A program made the position numbers and the translations under genes. A stretch of DNA of 64,000 nucleotides from Geobacter sp. AOG1 (GTDB taxonomy: Bacteria; Desulfobacterota; Desulfuromonadia; Geobacterales; Geobacteraceae). Shown piece after piece: positions 54,568 through 63,197 of the stretch (the stretch's first letter is position 1; each line of letters starts with the position of its first letter). The notes under the pieces were generated by a model. It had not been told where the DNA came from. It ran no database searches and worked only from the letters and a program-made list of their open reading frames with translations. The stretch lies in assembly GCF_019972315.1 (NCBI RefSeq), contig NZ_BLIZ01000001.1:1914513-1978512 (forward strand), written 5' to 3'.

Positions 54568-55032
54568 ATGCGCCTCTCCACGCGGGCTCAATATGCGGTA
54601 CGGGCCATGGTGGATCTCTCCCTTTATTCCGAGGGGCGGCCCGTGTCGCTGAAGGAAATTTCCCGGCGGGAGGAGATACCGCTCAACTACCTGGAGCAAC
54701 TGTTCTTCCGCCTGAAAAAGGGACAGATCGTGACAAGCGTCCGTGGCCCCGGCGGCGGGTATGTGCTGGCCCGTCAGGAAGATGCCATCAAGGTCGGAGA
54801 GATCGTGGTAACCGTGGAAGAACAGCTCAATCCCGTGGCCTGCCTCGATGAAGGGGACCGGAGTTGCCGGCGGGAGGCACATTGCGTTACCCACTTCGTC
54901 TGGCAGGGGCTGGGTGAGAGGATTCGGGGATTTCTCGATTCCATTACTCTGGCGGACCTGACCCGGGAAGCGCGAAACAGGCCTGCAGGTGAAGGAAACA
55001 TTGAGAAAGGGGCCTGCAAGCCGACGGGCTGA
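54568..55032 (+). CDS. iscR: Rrf2/IscR-type iron-sulfur transcription regulator, 154 aa
   Basis: Winged-helix domain (MRLSTRAQYAVRAMVDLSLY, SLKEISRREEIPLNYLEQLFFRLKKGQIVTSVRGPGGGY) as in IscR, followed by the cluster-ligand region with Cys92, Cys100, Cys106 and His109. This fits the Cys92-Cys98-Cys104-His107 set of E. coli IscR apart from two extra residues between the first two Cys. It should sense Fe-S status and, through the upstream palindrome, regulate its own operon. iscS follows after 19 bp. Confidence 0.92.
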   Translation: MRLSTRAQYAVRAMVDLSLYSEGRPVSLKEISRREEIPLNYLEQLFFRLKKGQIVTSVRGPGGGYVLARQEDAIKVGEIVVTVEEQLNPVACLDEGDRSCRREAHCVTHFVWQGLGERIRGFLDSITLADLTREARNRPAGEGNIEKGACKPTG

Positions 55033-55051
55033 GCGCAGGGAGTACGACCGC

Positions 55052-56194
55052 ATGGAGTTGATTTACATGGATTACAACGCCACGACACCGGTCAAACCGG
55101 CGGTGTTGGAGGCGTTGTTGCCGTTTTACCGACAGCAGTTCGGCAACCCGTCGAGCATCCACTGGGCCGGACGACAGGTCAGAGGAGCGGTGGATGAGGC
55201 GCGGGAGCGGGTGGCTGCCCTGGCCGGCTGCGAGCCGGTTGAGGTGGTATTCACCTCCTGCGGCACGGAAGCCGACAACATGGCCATCAAGGGGACGGCG
55301 GCAGCCCGGCGCGGCGAGGGAAACCATATCATCACCTCCCGCGTGGAGCATCCGGCGGTCCTCAACACCTGTCTTGCCTTGGAGCAGCTAGGGTACGACA
55401 TCACCCGGCTGGAGGTGGACCGCCACGGACGGCCGGACCTTGACGCACTGACGGCGGCTATCACCGATAGCACCATTCTCATCTCCCTCATGTTCGCCAA
55501 CAACGAGACCGGCACCCTTTTCCCGGTACGGGAGATAGCCGCACTGGCTGCGGAGCGTCGGGTATGCTTCCATTGCGATGCCGTTCAGGCCTTCGGTAAG
55601 GTGCCAGTCGATGTCAGGGGAATAGGGATAGGGTTAACCTCTATCTCAGGCCACAAGCTCGGTGCTCCCAAGGGGGTGGGAGCTCTCGTGGTCCGGACCG
55701 GGACGAAGCTCCATCCCCTCCTGAACGGTGGGTCCCAGGAACGGAACCGGCGGGCAGGCACCGAAAATGTGGCGGGCATCGTGGCGTTTGGCAAGGCCTG
55801 TGAACTGGCCGGGGCCGAGCTTGCCGGCGAGGCGAAGCGTATGGCCACCCTGCGCGATCGCCTGGAACGGGGGATTGGGGAGCGGATTCCCCATACTCAG
55901 GTGAACGGCCATCCAACGGAGCGCCTTCCCAATACAACCAATATCTCCTTCAGGGATGTGGCTGCCGATTCGTTGCTTCTCAATCTCGACATGGCAGGAG
56001 TGGCCGTTTCGTCCGGATCGGCCTGCGCGTCGGGAACCCTCAAACCCTCCCACGTCCTTGCCGCCATGAACCTAGAATCCGCCTATGCAAAGGGTTCTGT
56101 CCGTTTTTCCCTCGGTGCGGAGAGCACGGAGGAGGATGTGGAGCAGGTGTTAGCGCTGTTGCCACCCATCGTGGAAAGGTTGCGGAATCTCTGA
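55052..56194 (+). CDS. iscS: Cysteine desulfurase, 380 aa
   Basis: A PLP enzyme of the NifS/IscS class. YMDYNATTPVKPAVLEALLPF at the start, FTSCGTEADNMAIKG, CFHCDAVQAFGKVPVDV, the PLP Lys202 in SISGHKLGAPKG, and the catalytic Cys325 in SSGSACASGTLKPSHVL are all present. It delivers sulfur for Fe-S clusters and for tRNA thiolation by MnmA, which is the next gene (3 bp gap). No IscU scaffold follows here. ATG 55052 follows cagggagt. Confidence 0.96.
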   Translation: MELIYMDYNATTPVKPAVLEALLPFYRQQFGNPSSIHWAGRQVRGAVDEARERVAALAGCEPVEVVFTSCGTEADNMAIKGTAAARRGEGNHIITSRVEHPAVLNTCLALEQLGYDITRLEVDRHGRPDLDALTAAITDSTILISLMFANNETGTLFPVREIAALAAERRVCFHCDAVQAFGKVPVDVRGIGIGLTSISGHKLGAPKGVGALVVRTGTKLHPLLNGGSQERNRRAGTENVAGIVAFGKACELAGAELAGEAKRMATLRDRLERGIGERIPHTQVNGHPTERLPNTTNISFRDVAADSLLLNLDMAGVAVSSGSACASGTLKPSHVLAAMNLESAYAKGSVRFSLGAESTEEDVEQVLALLPPIVERLRNL

Positions 56195-56197
56195 ATC

Positions 56198-57313
56198 ATG
56201 ACAGATAACTACAGAAAACAACGGGTGGTCGTCGCCATGAGCGGCGGGGTGGATTCGTCGGTCACCGCCGCCCTTCTCCAGAAGCAGGGGCACGAGGTGA
56301 TCGGCATTTCCATGCAGGTCTGGGACTATGCCACATTCACCGCACCTGATGGGGAGAAATTCGATACCTGCTGTTCCCTCGACGACATCCACGATGCCCG
56401 GCGGGTGGCAGAGCAACTGGGTATTCCCTTCTATGTGGTTAACTTCGAGGAGGAGTTCCAGAGGCTGGTGATCGACGACTTTGTGGGGGAGTACTTCCGC
56501 GGCCGTACTCCCAACCCCTGCGTACGCTGTAACCAGCGGATCAAGTTCGAACTGTTGCTGCAAAAGGCACGGGACCTGGCCGCCGATTATCTTGCCACGG
56601 GGCATTATGCACGGGTTGAACGGGACGGGACCGGCCGTTACCGTCTCCACATGGGCCAGGACAGCAGCAAGGATCAAAGCTACTTTCTCTTCACCCTTAC
56701 TCAGGAGCAACTGTCCCGGACCCTTTTCCCTCTCGGCGGAATGACCAAGCCGGAGGTGCGGCGGCTGGCTGCTCGTTATGGACTGCGGGTGGCTGAGAAA
56801 GGGGAGAGTCAGGAGATCTGCTTTGTGCCGGACAACGACTACGTCCGTTTTCTGGAGGAGGCACGGGGCGCCGGCACGTTGAATGGCGACATCGTCGACC
56901 GCCGGGGGACCGTTCTCGGCCGGCACCAGGGAACCTACCGCTACACGGTGGGACAGCGGAAGGGACTGGGAGTGGCCCATCCCTCCCCCCTCTATGTGCT
57001 CGAGGTGGATACGGAGAAACGTCAAGTAGTGGTGGGGAGCCGGGAAGAGCTCGCCAGCCCCGGTCTCGTTGCCACTGACCTTAACTGGATCATCCCCCCG
57101 CCGGGAGCACCACTGGAAGCCACCTGCAAGATCCGCTACCGGCACCGGCCGGTGTCATGCACCGTTATCCCCCTGCCGGGGAACCGTGCTGAAGTCCGCT
57201 TCACGGTCCCTGAAAAATCGGTCACGCCGGGACAGGCGGTGGTCTTCTATCGGGATGACGAAGTGCTGGGTGGGGGATGGATCGAGAAGGCAATGTTAAA
57301 TGTTGAATTGTGA
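56198..57313 (+). CDS. mnmA: tRNA-specific 2-thiouridylase, 371 aa
   Basis: Adds sulfur to U34 of tRNA Glu, Gln and Lys. PP-loop [17 protein letters not shown], the first catalytic Cys in [16 protein letters not shown], the second in [14 protein letters not shown], and the C-terminal [12 protein letters not shown] with KIRYRHRPV complete the family. Its sulfur comes from IscS, encoded directly upstream. The last codons run into the intergenic repeat region. Confidence 0.97.
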   Translation: MTDNYRKQRVVVAMSGGVDSSVTAALLQKQGHEVIGISMQVWDYATFTAPDGEKFDTCCSLDDIHDARRVAEQLGIPFYVVNFEEEFQRLVIDDFVGEYFRGRTPNPCVRCNQRIKFELLLQKARDLAADYLATGHYARVERDGTGRYRLHMGQDSSKDQSYFLFTLTQEQLSRTLFPLGGMTKPEVRRLAARYGLRVAEKGESQEICFVPDNDYVRFLEEARGAGTLNGDIVDRRGTVLGRHQGTYRYTVGQRKGLGVAHPSPLYVLEVDTEKRQVVVGSREELASPGLVATDLNWIIPPPGAPLEATCKIRYRHRPVSCTVIPLPGNRAEVRFTVPEKSVTPGQAVVFYRDDEVLGGGWIEKAMLNVEL

Positions 57314-57330
57314 ATTTTGAATGAAACCTT

Positions 57331-57489
57331 AATCTGTGGGAGGGAGTGCCCCATGGGGCGAATGTGCCCGAGTACCAGCAGCTGTAGGCGAAATGGAGCA
57401 AAGCAGGCCGCCAGGCCGGCGCGAAATGAGCCGTACAGCTGCGGTGCGAGGGGACTCTGAGCACAATGGGGTGCTCCCTCCCGCAGATT
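57331..57489 (+). repeat. Structured inverted-repeat element between mnmA and mtaB
   Basis: Terminal 24-nt arms (57331-57354 and 57466-57489) are complementary with only three mismatches in DNA, all of which become G-U pairs in plus-strand RNA. Inside, cagctgta (57379-57386) pairs with tacagctg (57434-57441), and a GC-rich part (ggccgccaggccggc) forms another stem. The whole is about 160 nt and ends just before the mtaB ribosome site. It may be a non-autonomous mobile repeat or a structured leader. Confidence 0.75.
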
Positions 57490-57504
57490 CTGAATAAGGA
57501 CAGC

Positions 57505-58800
57505 ATGCAGACAGTAGCCATTACAACTCTGGGGTGCAAGATCAACCAGTTCGAGTCGGCGGCCATGGGGGAGGCGCTCGGGAAGGAGGGGTTCCAGATC
57601 CTTCCTTTCGAAGAGGCGGCGGACATCTACGTGATCAACACCTGCACCGTCACTGCCAAGACCGATGCCGAGTCCCGCAAGCTGATCCGCCGGGCTCGCC
57701 GGCGCAACCCGGCGGCCCGCATCGTGGTGACAGGGTGCTATGCCCAGGTGGCCTTCGAGGAGCTGCAGGAGATGGAGGGGGTGAACCTCATCATCGGCAA
57801 CCTGGAGAAAAAGGGGCTTGTGGGGTTTCTGCGGGAGCTGGGGGATGAACAGCGGGTGCTGGTCTCCGACATCTCCCGGGTGCGGGAGACGGAGGGAACT
57901 GCGCTGGAGAGCTTTGCCGAGCACACCCGGGCGTTTCTCCAGGTGCAGAACGGCTGCGATGCCTTCTGCTCCTATTGCATCGTCCCCTACGCCCGGGGAG
58001 GGAGCCGGAGCGTTCCGCTGGCGGAAGCGCTGGCGGGGATACGGACCTTTGCCGCCAAGGGGTTCCAGGAGGTGGTATTGACCGGCATCCACCTCGGGGG
58101 GTACGGTCTCGACTTGAATCCTCCCGTCACACTCCTCCACCTGTTGAAGGGGGTGGAGGCGGGTCGGCTGGTGCCGCGGCTACGGGTTGGCTCGGTGGAG
58201 CCGACGGAGGTAACCCCCGAGCTGGTGGCCTTCCTGGCGTCGTCCCGGTCGGTCTGTCCCCATTTTCACATCCCGCTCCAGAGCGGTGATGATCAGGTGC
58301 TCCGGCGGATGAACCGCAATTACACGACGGCCAGGTTCCGGGAGGTGGTGGAGAGCCTGGTGGCGGCCATCCCCGACGTCTGCATCGGCTGCGATATCAT
58401 CGCCGGTTTCCCGGGGGAGACAGCCGAGGAATTCACCCGCACCCTGGCGTTCGTCCAGTCCCTTCCCCTTGCCTACCTCCACGTCTTCCCCTTCTCTCCC
58501 CGTGAAGGAACACCGGCCGCCACCATGGCGGGGCAGGTGAATCCCGCCGTGATCAGGGAACGGGCCCAGGCTCTCCGCCGGGTCTCCGATGAGAAACAGC
58601 GTGCCTACTACCGGCGCTTCATCGGGCAAGTGCTGCCGGTCCTCGTGCAGCGTCCCGACAGCGACGGCGTTGTGCATGGCCTGTCGCGCAATTACCTGCC
58701 GGTGGTCATCACGGGCGGAAACGAGCTGGTCAACCGGGAAGTGTCGGTGCGGATCGTTGCCGTGGAACGGGAGCTCGTGCGGGGAGAAATTTGCGAATAG
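57505..58800 (+). CDS. mtaB: tRNA methylthiotransferase MtaB (t6A37), 431 aa
   Basis: Radical-SAM enzyme that turns t6A37 into ms2t6A37. The N-terminal UPF0004 domain holds Cys11 (TLGCKIN), a Cys in VINTCTVTAKTD and a Cys in VVTGCYAQ for the auxiliary cluster. The radical-SAM motif is CDAFCSYC (Cx3Cx2C). A TRAM domain forms the C-terminus. The KTD after NTCTVTA is the MtaB rather than MiaB type. ATG 57505 follows aagga; a start 13 codons upstream lies within the repeat element. Confidence 0.95.
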   Translation: MQTVAITTLGCKINQFESAAMGEALGKEGFQILPFEEAADIYVINTCTVTAKTDAESRKLIRRARRRNPAARIVVTGCYAQVAFEELQEMEGVNLIIGNLEKKGLVGFLRELGDEQRVLVSDISRVRETEGTALESFAEHTRAFLQVQNGCDAFCSYCIVPYARGGSRSVPLAEALAGIRTFAAKGFQEVVLTGIHLGGYGLDLNPPVTLLHLLKGVEAGRLVPRLRVGSVEPTEVTPELVAFLASSRSVCPHFHIPLQSGDDQVLRRMNRNYTTARFREVVESLVAAIPDVCIGCDIIAGFPGETAEEFTRTLAFVQSLPLAYLHVFPFSPREGTPAATMAGQVNPAVIRERAQALRRVSDEKQRAYYRRFIGQVLPVLVQRPDSDGVVHGLSRNYLPVVITGGNELVNREVSVRIVAVERELVRGEICE

Positions 58801-58812
58801 TTTGAATCAATT

Positions 58813-58920
58813 GACGCAGAAGACGCAGAGACGCGAAGAAAAACAGGCTTGACCGTCAGTGAGACATGAAGGGGCGGCCTTTTCGTCCCCTTCCTCTCCA
58901 GCACCTAGTCCCTAGTCCCC
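58813..58920. repeat. Short tandem repeats in the mtaB-DUF6178 interval
   Basis: Two tracts: gacgcagaagacgcagagacgcg (from 58813), a repeated acgcaga motif, and cctagtccctagtcccc (58904-58920). The second overlaps the stop codon of the DUF6178 gene. Such short motifs recur in intergenic DNA of related genomes (recollection). Confidence 0.5.
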
Positions 58921-60204
58921 AGCCCCCGATTCCAGTATCCGCAGGAATTCCTTTACCGTCTGCACATCGGCCAAGGTCCGGAACTCCCGGTAGCCGTCGG
59001 CGTGGTCAGGGTCGAGTCCCCGATAGAACCTGGGGCGCTTGGCCTTGAGCCCCTTGAGCGCCTTGTTGGCGGCATAGTTGTCGCTCTTAACCTCCGCAGC
59101 CTGTCGCTGTAGGTCGAGAAGCAAGCTGAAGCCGAACTGGAAAAGCCGTTTCAGGTACTCTCCCGTCACAATGTCCCGCCCGTTTCCTTCATCGCCACCG
59201 CTCAATTCTTCCAGCGCAATATTCAGACAGCCGTAAACCCGCTCCATGACAGACTGTACGGTTGTTGTGTCGGATAAAGACGCTTCTTCGGCCACCAGTG
59301 CGGTGTTCACCAGGTAGTTAATCTCCTGGTAGATACCATCGCTGTCGACAGCCGCCAGTACCCGCTGCAGCAGGGAATAACTGCTCTCGATGGATACGGG
59401 GAGCCGCTGACTCCCGAGCGTGGGGAAGACATCACCCTTGTCCCTGGCCGGCGTGAACATGGCTGGCTTGATGTAGGCATAGAGGGCTGCGGCTTCTGAG
59501 GGATCGGGGAAGCCCAGGTCGGCCAGTCGGCCGGACCGGAACTGGCCTGCCAACTCCTCCACCTCGCTGAACAGTTCGTGCTTTACCCCTTCCATCAACT
59601 CCAGATAGAGGTCGTGGTAATGGCGATAGATGATATCGAGGAGAGCGCCGACGAGTTGAGCATGACGGGAGTTCCGATAGCTGATGAAGAAGAGGTCGTC
59701 GAAGCTGTGGTCCCACTCCGTCAGGCGCTCCTCGTCGTTGATCAGGTCGCCGATGCCGCCGCCGACGGTAATCTCCTGGGTAAGGAAGAGGAGAAGAAGT
59801 TCGTGGTCGAGTTCGGGAAGAAGCTTGGCAACATGTTCCTCCCCGAGTTCCATGAGGTAGCCGAACCACTCCCATGCCTTCTCCGGTATGAAGGAATCCC
59901 CTTTCCACAGTTCCATGTCGAGGAAGAACCGACACTGGTCCGGTGATGCGAGGGCGATCAGTTCCTGGGCGTCGGTGATGCCGATTTCCTCCACCAGCCA
60001 GTAGAGTTCCTGGGGCTGGAAGGCGTGGACCAGCGCTGCAGCGGCGGGGTCGTCGAGGACCAGCTCCATTCTTCGGCTGGCGGAAAAGTTGTGCAGCATG
60101 GCGAGTTTGCGGTCCAGGGGGAGAGAGGCGAACTCGTGCACGTCGTTTTTGCCTCCCGGTAAAACGGTCAGGGCCGGTTTGTGCCGGTCGTTGTCGTGGG
60201 TCAT
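58912..60204 (-). CDS. DUF6178 family protein, 430 aa
   Basis: A long soluble protein, mostly helical, rich in Leu and acidic residues. Visible features are FASLPLDRKLAMLHNFSASRRMELVLD near the N-terminus, QELYWLVEEIGITDAQELIALASPDQ, an Asp/Glu-rich middle and RPRFYRGLDPDHADGYREFRTLADV near the end. These fit DUF6178, a family of unknown function that I associate mainly with Desulfobacterota and relatives. No enzyme motif is evident. It is followed on the same strand by no other gene before the convergent mtaB. Confidence 0.8.
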   Translation of the reverse strand: MTHDNDRHKPALTVLPGGKNDVHEFASLPLDRKLAMLHNFSASRRMELVLDDPAAAALVHAFQPQELYWLVEEIGITDAQELIALASPDQCRFFLDMELWKGDSFIPEKAWEWFGYLMELGEEHVAKLLPELDHELLLLFLTQEITVGGGIGDLINDEERLTEWDHSFDDLFFISYRNSRHAQLVGALLDIIYRHYHDLYLELMEGVKHELFSEVEELAGQFRSGRLADLGFPDPSEAAALYAYIKPAMFTPARDKGDVFPTLGSQRLPVSIESSYSLLQRVLAAVDSDGIYQEINYLVNTALVAEEASLSDTTTVQSVMERVYGCLNIALEELSGGDEGNGRDIVTGEYLKRLFQFGFSLLLDLQRQAAEVKSDNYAANKALKGLKAKRPRFYRGLDPDHADGYREFRTLADVQTVKEFLRILESGAGD

Positions 60205-60249
60205 GGCTCTTGGGTACTCCTTGTGTTGTACTGCTAAAGGGCTTGAATG

Positions 60250-60552
60250 TCAGGATTTGCGGCGTTTCCGCTGGTTAGCACGACTCAGGCCGAGTGCTTG
60301 TCGGTAGCCACACTCGTCATGAAGCCAGTGGAGCTTTTCTACCAGCTCGGGGGTCAACTGGATGCAGGCCGGATTGATGGCGAAGCGGCGGGAATAGATG
60401 CGGCACTGGCGGGTTACCACGTCCAGGTAGCGGCAGGGGGTCTGGGTGAAGAAGATGGTGCCCCGTTCGTTCTCCAGTTTTTCGAAGCAGCAGAGACCGC
60501 AATGGGTGCAGAGGGCTTCCCATTCGTCAGCGCCGATTTCTGATGGTTTCAT
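60250..60552 (-). CDS. YkgJ-type zinc/iron-chelating cysteine cluster protein, 100 aa
   Basis: The motif LCTHCGLCCFEK, then TPCRYLDVVTRQCRIYSRRFAINPACIQL, gives the CxxCgxCC...C...C...C pattern of the YkgJ/CxxCxxCC family, thought to bind a metal cluster. A C-terminal YRQALGLSRANQRKRRKS tail is basic. ATG 60552 is used. A GTG six codons upstream (60570) is also possible. It is upstream of the DUF6178 gene on the same strand, 45 bp apart, so probably co-transcribed. Confidence 0.85.
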   Translation of the reverse strand: MKPSEIGADEWEALCTHCGLCCFEKLENERGTIFFTQTPCRYLDVVTRQCRIYSRRFAINPACIQLTPELVEKLHWLHDECGYRQALGLSRANQRKRRKS

Positions 60553-60768
60553 TTCGCCAGAATACCACACAATCCACCGCTGCTGTCAATGATTCAACAT
60601 CGGGTACCCCGTGGAATCGGCAAGGGTAGCTGCCGGAAATGTTACAAACAGGTAAAAAGTGCGTGGATTGGCCGTCTTTCCGTTAAATCATATTGAATTC
60701 CTCTGGTTTTCTGGTTAACTGTTCAATGCGGTGCACGTTTCAAGAGTAGAGGACGGGGATGGCAAGCC

Positions 60769-61260
60769 ATGAAACTCTGTCTTGTTAGACATGGGGAGGC
60801 TGTGGAGCGGACACCCCTGCTGAATGACTCCTGGCGCTACCTCACGTGCGCCGGCCGTGAATCGTTCCGTAAAATATCTGTCAAAGCCGGGAAACAGGGG
60901 CTCGCCCCCGACCGTATTCTTACTAGTCCGCTGGTTCGGGCGGTGCAGACTGCCGAGATTCTGGCACAGGTTCTCACGTACGATGGACCGGTCGAGGTGA
61001 CGGAGGAACTCTCCCCCGGTTTTGACCTGGCAGGATTCCGGAGGATTGTCGGACAGCGGGTGGATTGCCGGGAACTGGTGCTGGTGGGGCACGAACCCGA
61101 TCTGGGGATACTGGCGGGACATCTGCTGGGAACAGGCGGAGCGGTGCCTCTGAAAAAGGGGGCGGTGCTGTCACTGAGGCTCTACGTACAAGGCCAGGAG
61201 ATATCGGCCATGTTTCGCTGGCTGATATCCAACAACAAGGTGAGAAAAGAGTTGCGGTAA
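60769..61260 (+). CDS. sixA: Phosphohistidine phosphatase SixA, 163 aa
   Basis: A histidine phosphatase: the catalytic RHG in MKLCLVRHGEAVE, TSPLVRAVQTAEILAQVL, and VLVGHEPDLGILAGHLLGTGG with the second active-site His. SixA removes phosphate from phosphohistidine, notably in HPr-like proteins. Here it begins a cluster that ends in a CHAD-domain gene, so a role tied to polyphosphate or phosphotransfer is possible (inference). A clear ribosome site is missing; the start fits the family exactly. Confidence 0.93.
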   Translation: MKLCLVRHGEAVERTPLLNDSWRYLTCAGRESFRKISVKAGKQGLAPDRILTSPLVRAVQTAEILAQVLTYDGPVEVTEELSPGFDLAGFRRIVGQRVDCRELVLVGHEPDLGILAGHLLGTGGAVPLKKGAVLSLRLYVQGQEISAMFRWLISNNKVRKELR

Positions 61261-61287
61261 CCTCGTGGGTGAGAGAAAGGAATTGCC

Positions 61288-61815
61288 ATGCCGCGGAAAC
61301 GGGAAAAAGAACTGCAGAAGCTGAGAGGGGTTGGGGAGATACTGGCGGCCCGCTTCGTGGCGGCCGGACTTGATACCTTTGCCAAGGTGGCTGCGGCCGG
61401 CACTACGGGGTTGGCGCAGATCCGGGGAGTCAATCCGCGTCTCATCCCGGCCATCATATCCCAGGCGGAATCACTGGCGGAAGGGGCGAAAGGCGACCGG
61501 AGACAGAAGGTGGAAGAGCTGAAAAAGAGCGCCGCACTCCTGAAGAAGCGCCTGCAGGATATGCCCCTCCAGCTTAAGGAGCGTTTCCAGGCCGAACTCA
61601 CCGGCACGGCCGGCCGGAAAGTGGAGAAGCAACTCCTCAAGACCCTGGCGTCCCTGGAGAAGGTTGAACGGAAGCTGGGGAATCGGGTGAAAAAAACCGG
61701 CAAGGGACTCGTGCGGGCGGAAGAGCGTCTCATTACCCTTGCCGACGCCAGTTTCAAGGACGTGGGGAGGGGGCTGAAAAAGGCCCGCAAATCTCTCCGG
61801 AAGGTGTTCGCCTAG
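61288..61815 (+). CDS. Helix-hairpin-helix protein with coiled coil, 175 aa
   Basis: Residues 1-65 form a pair of helix-hairpin-helix motifs (LQKLRGVGEILAARFVAAGL and LAQIRGVNPRLIPAII), typical of sequence-independent DNA binding. The rest is a very basic, predicted helical coiled coil rich in Lys, Leu and Glu (EELKKSAALLKKRLQDMPLQ onward, ending KSLRKVFA). Many basic residues would suit binding DNA or polyphosphate. The stop is followed directly by the start of the first TMK-like gene. Confidence 0.85.
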   Translation: MPRKREKELQKLRGVGEILAARFVAAGLDTFAKVAAAGTTGLAQIRGVNPRLIPAIISQAESLAEGAKGDRRQKVEELKKSAALLKKRLQDMPLQLKERFQAELTGTAGRKVEKQLLKTLASLEKVERKLGNRVKKTGKGLVRAEERLITLADASFKDVGRGLKKARKSLRKVFA

Positions 61816-62502
61816 ATGAAATCCAGTCTCACTACCGAACTTCCCGGCAGATTGATTGCAGTGGAAGGGCTCGATGGTTCCGGCAAGTCCACCCAGATAT
61901 ACCTTCTCAAGCGCTGGCTGGAGATGAACGGGCTCAAGGTGTTCTTCACAGAATGGAACTCGTCGGTCATCGTCAAGAAGGCCACCAGCAAGGGGAAGAA
62001 ACGGCAGCTCCTCACCCCTACTACCTTCAGCCTCATCCACTGCACCGATTTTGCCGACCGCTACGAGCGGCAGATACTGCCGCTTCTCAAGGCGGGATAC
62101 CTGGTGCTGTGCGACCGTTACATTTTCACCGCCTTTGCCCGCGATGCGGTGCGCGGCTGTCCCCGTCCCTGGCTGCACAACCTCTATGGTTTCGCCCGTC
62201 GGCCGGACATCACCCTCTTCTTCAATACCCCCCTGCAGGTTGCCCTCTCGCGCATACTTTCCGGCCGCCCCCAGCTGAAATTTCACGAGGCGGGGATGGA
62301 CCTTGGCCTGGCTAACGATCCCTACGAAAGCTTCAGCCTTTTCCAGGAGCGGATTTATAACGAATACCTGGCCATGAAGGACGCGTTCGGGTTCCGGGTC
62401 ATCGACGGTTCGGCCACCATCGAAGCGCAGCAGGCGGTGGTCCGTGACATGGTCAGTGATGCCATCGATCTTCCCCGCTACCGCTGGAAGACGATGCGAT
62501 GA
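61816..62502 (+). CDS. Thymidylate-kinase-like P-loop protein 1, 228 aa
   Basis: The TMK fold is seen in LIAVEGLDGSGKSTQIYLLKRWLE (Walker A GLDGSGKST with Lys), then LVLCDRYIFTAFARDAVRG (DRY motif). It diverges from true TMK after that: LKFHEAGMDLGLANDPYESF replaces the usual lid, and the substrate loop between (FTEWNSSVIVKKATSKGKKRQLL) is unlike TMK. It starts directly at the stop of the HhH gene and is paired with a second related gene. It is probably not the housekeeping enzyme. Its substrate is unknown. Confidence 0.85.
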   Translation: MKSSLTTELPGRLIAVEGLDGSGKSTQIYLLKRWLEMNGLKVFFTEWNSSVIVKKATSKGKKRQLLTPTTFSLIHCTDFADRYERQILPLLKAGYLVLCDRYIFTAFARDAVRGCPRPWLHNLYGFARRPDITLFFNTPLQVALSRILSGRPQLKFHEAGMDLGLANDPYESFSLFQERIYNEYLAMKDAFGFRVIDGSATIEAQQAVVRDMVSDAIDLPRYRWKTMR

Positions 62503-62515
62503 GGGTAGAGGTCTT

Positions 62516-63196
62516 ATGAAATTCTATGGCGATGGCATACCGGGCGTGCATGCTGAGGACCTGGTCGGCAAGCTGGTGGTTATCGAGGGAGCGGACGGCT
62601 CGGGAAGGTCCACTCAGATCGATCTTCTGCGGGATTACCTGGAGGGGAAGGGGCATGCCACGGTCAACATGGGACTCCGGCGCTCCACCCTCGTATCGGA
62701 GGAGTTGCAGGAGGCCAAGCAGGGGAACGTGCTGAGCGAGATCACCCGGAGCCTCTTCTATGCCACCGATTTCGCCGACCAACTGGAAAACCGTATCATG
62801 CCGGCTCTCAGGGCGGGCTTCATCGTTCTCGCCGACCGGTACATTTATACCCTCATGGCTCGAGACATCGTGCGGGGTGCCGACCGCGGCTGGGTACAAT
62901 CACTCTATGGAATAGCCCTCATCCCCGATCTGGTCATATACCTGCGGGTGAGTCCTGCCCAACTGGTGGAGCGGAATTTCCGCAAAAATCCGACCCTCGA
63001 CTACTGGGAGGCGGGGATGGACCTGGGGCTTTCCCGGGACATCTTCGACAGCTTCATCCGTTACCAGCGCCTGATCCAGAAGGAGTTCGCCCTGATGCAG
63101 GAAGAGTACTCCTTCCATGTGGTGAGTGGCAATCTTTCCATCCGTTCCGTCGGGAGGGAGATCGTCTCTCTCGTCGAACAAAAGCTGGAGGTTTAA
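62516..63196 (+). CDS. Thymidylate-kinase-like P-loop protein 2 with altered Walker A, 226 aa
   Basis: A relative of the preceding protein: LVVIEGADGSGRSTQIDLLRDYLE, FIVLADRYIYTLMARDIVRGADRGW and LDYWEAGMDLGLSRDIFDSF align with it segment by segment. The Walker A is GADGSGRST: the invariant Lys is Arg, which normally abolishes or changes ATP hydrolysis. It may be a regulatory or heterodimeric partner of protein 1. ATG 62516 has agagg at 4 nt. Confidence 0.85.
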   Translation: MKFYGDGIPGVHAEDLVGKLVVIEGADGSGRSTQIDLLRDYLEGKGHATVNMGLRRSTLVSEELQEAKQGNVLSEITRSLFYATDFADQLENRIMPALRAGFIVLADRYIYTLMARDIVRGADRGWVQSLYGIALIPDLVIYLRVSPAQLVERNFRKNPTLDYWEAGMDLGLSRDIFDSFIRYQRLIQKEFALMQEEYSFHVVSGNLSIRSVGREIVSLVEQKLEV

Positions 63197-63197
63197 G

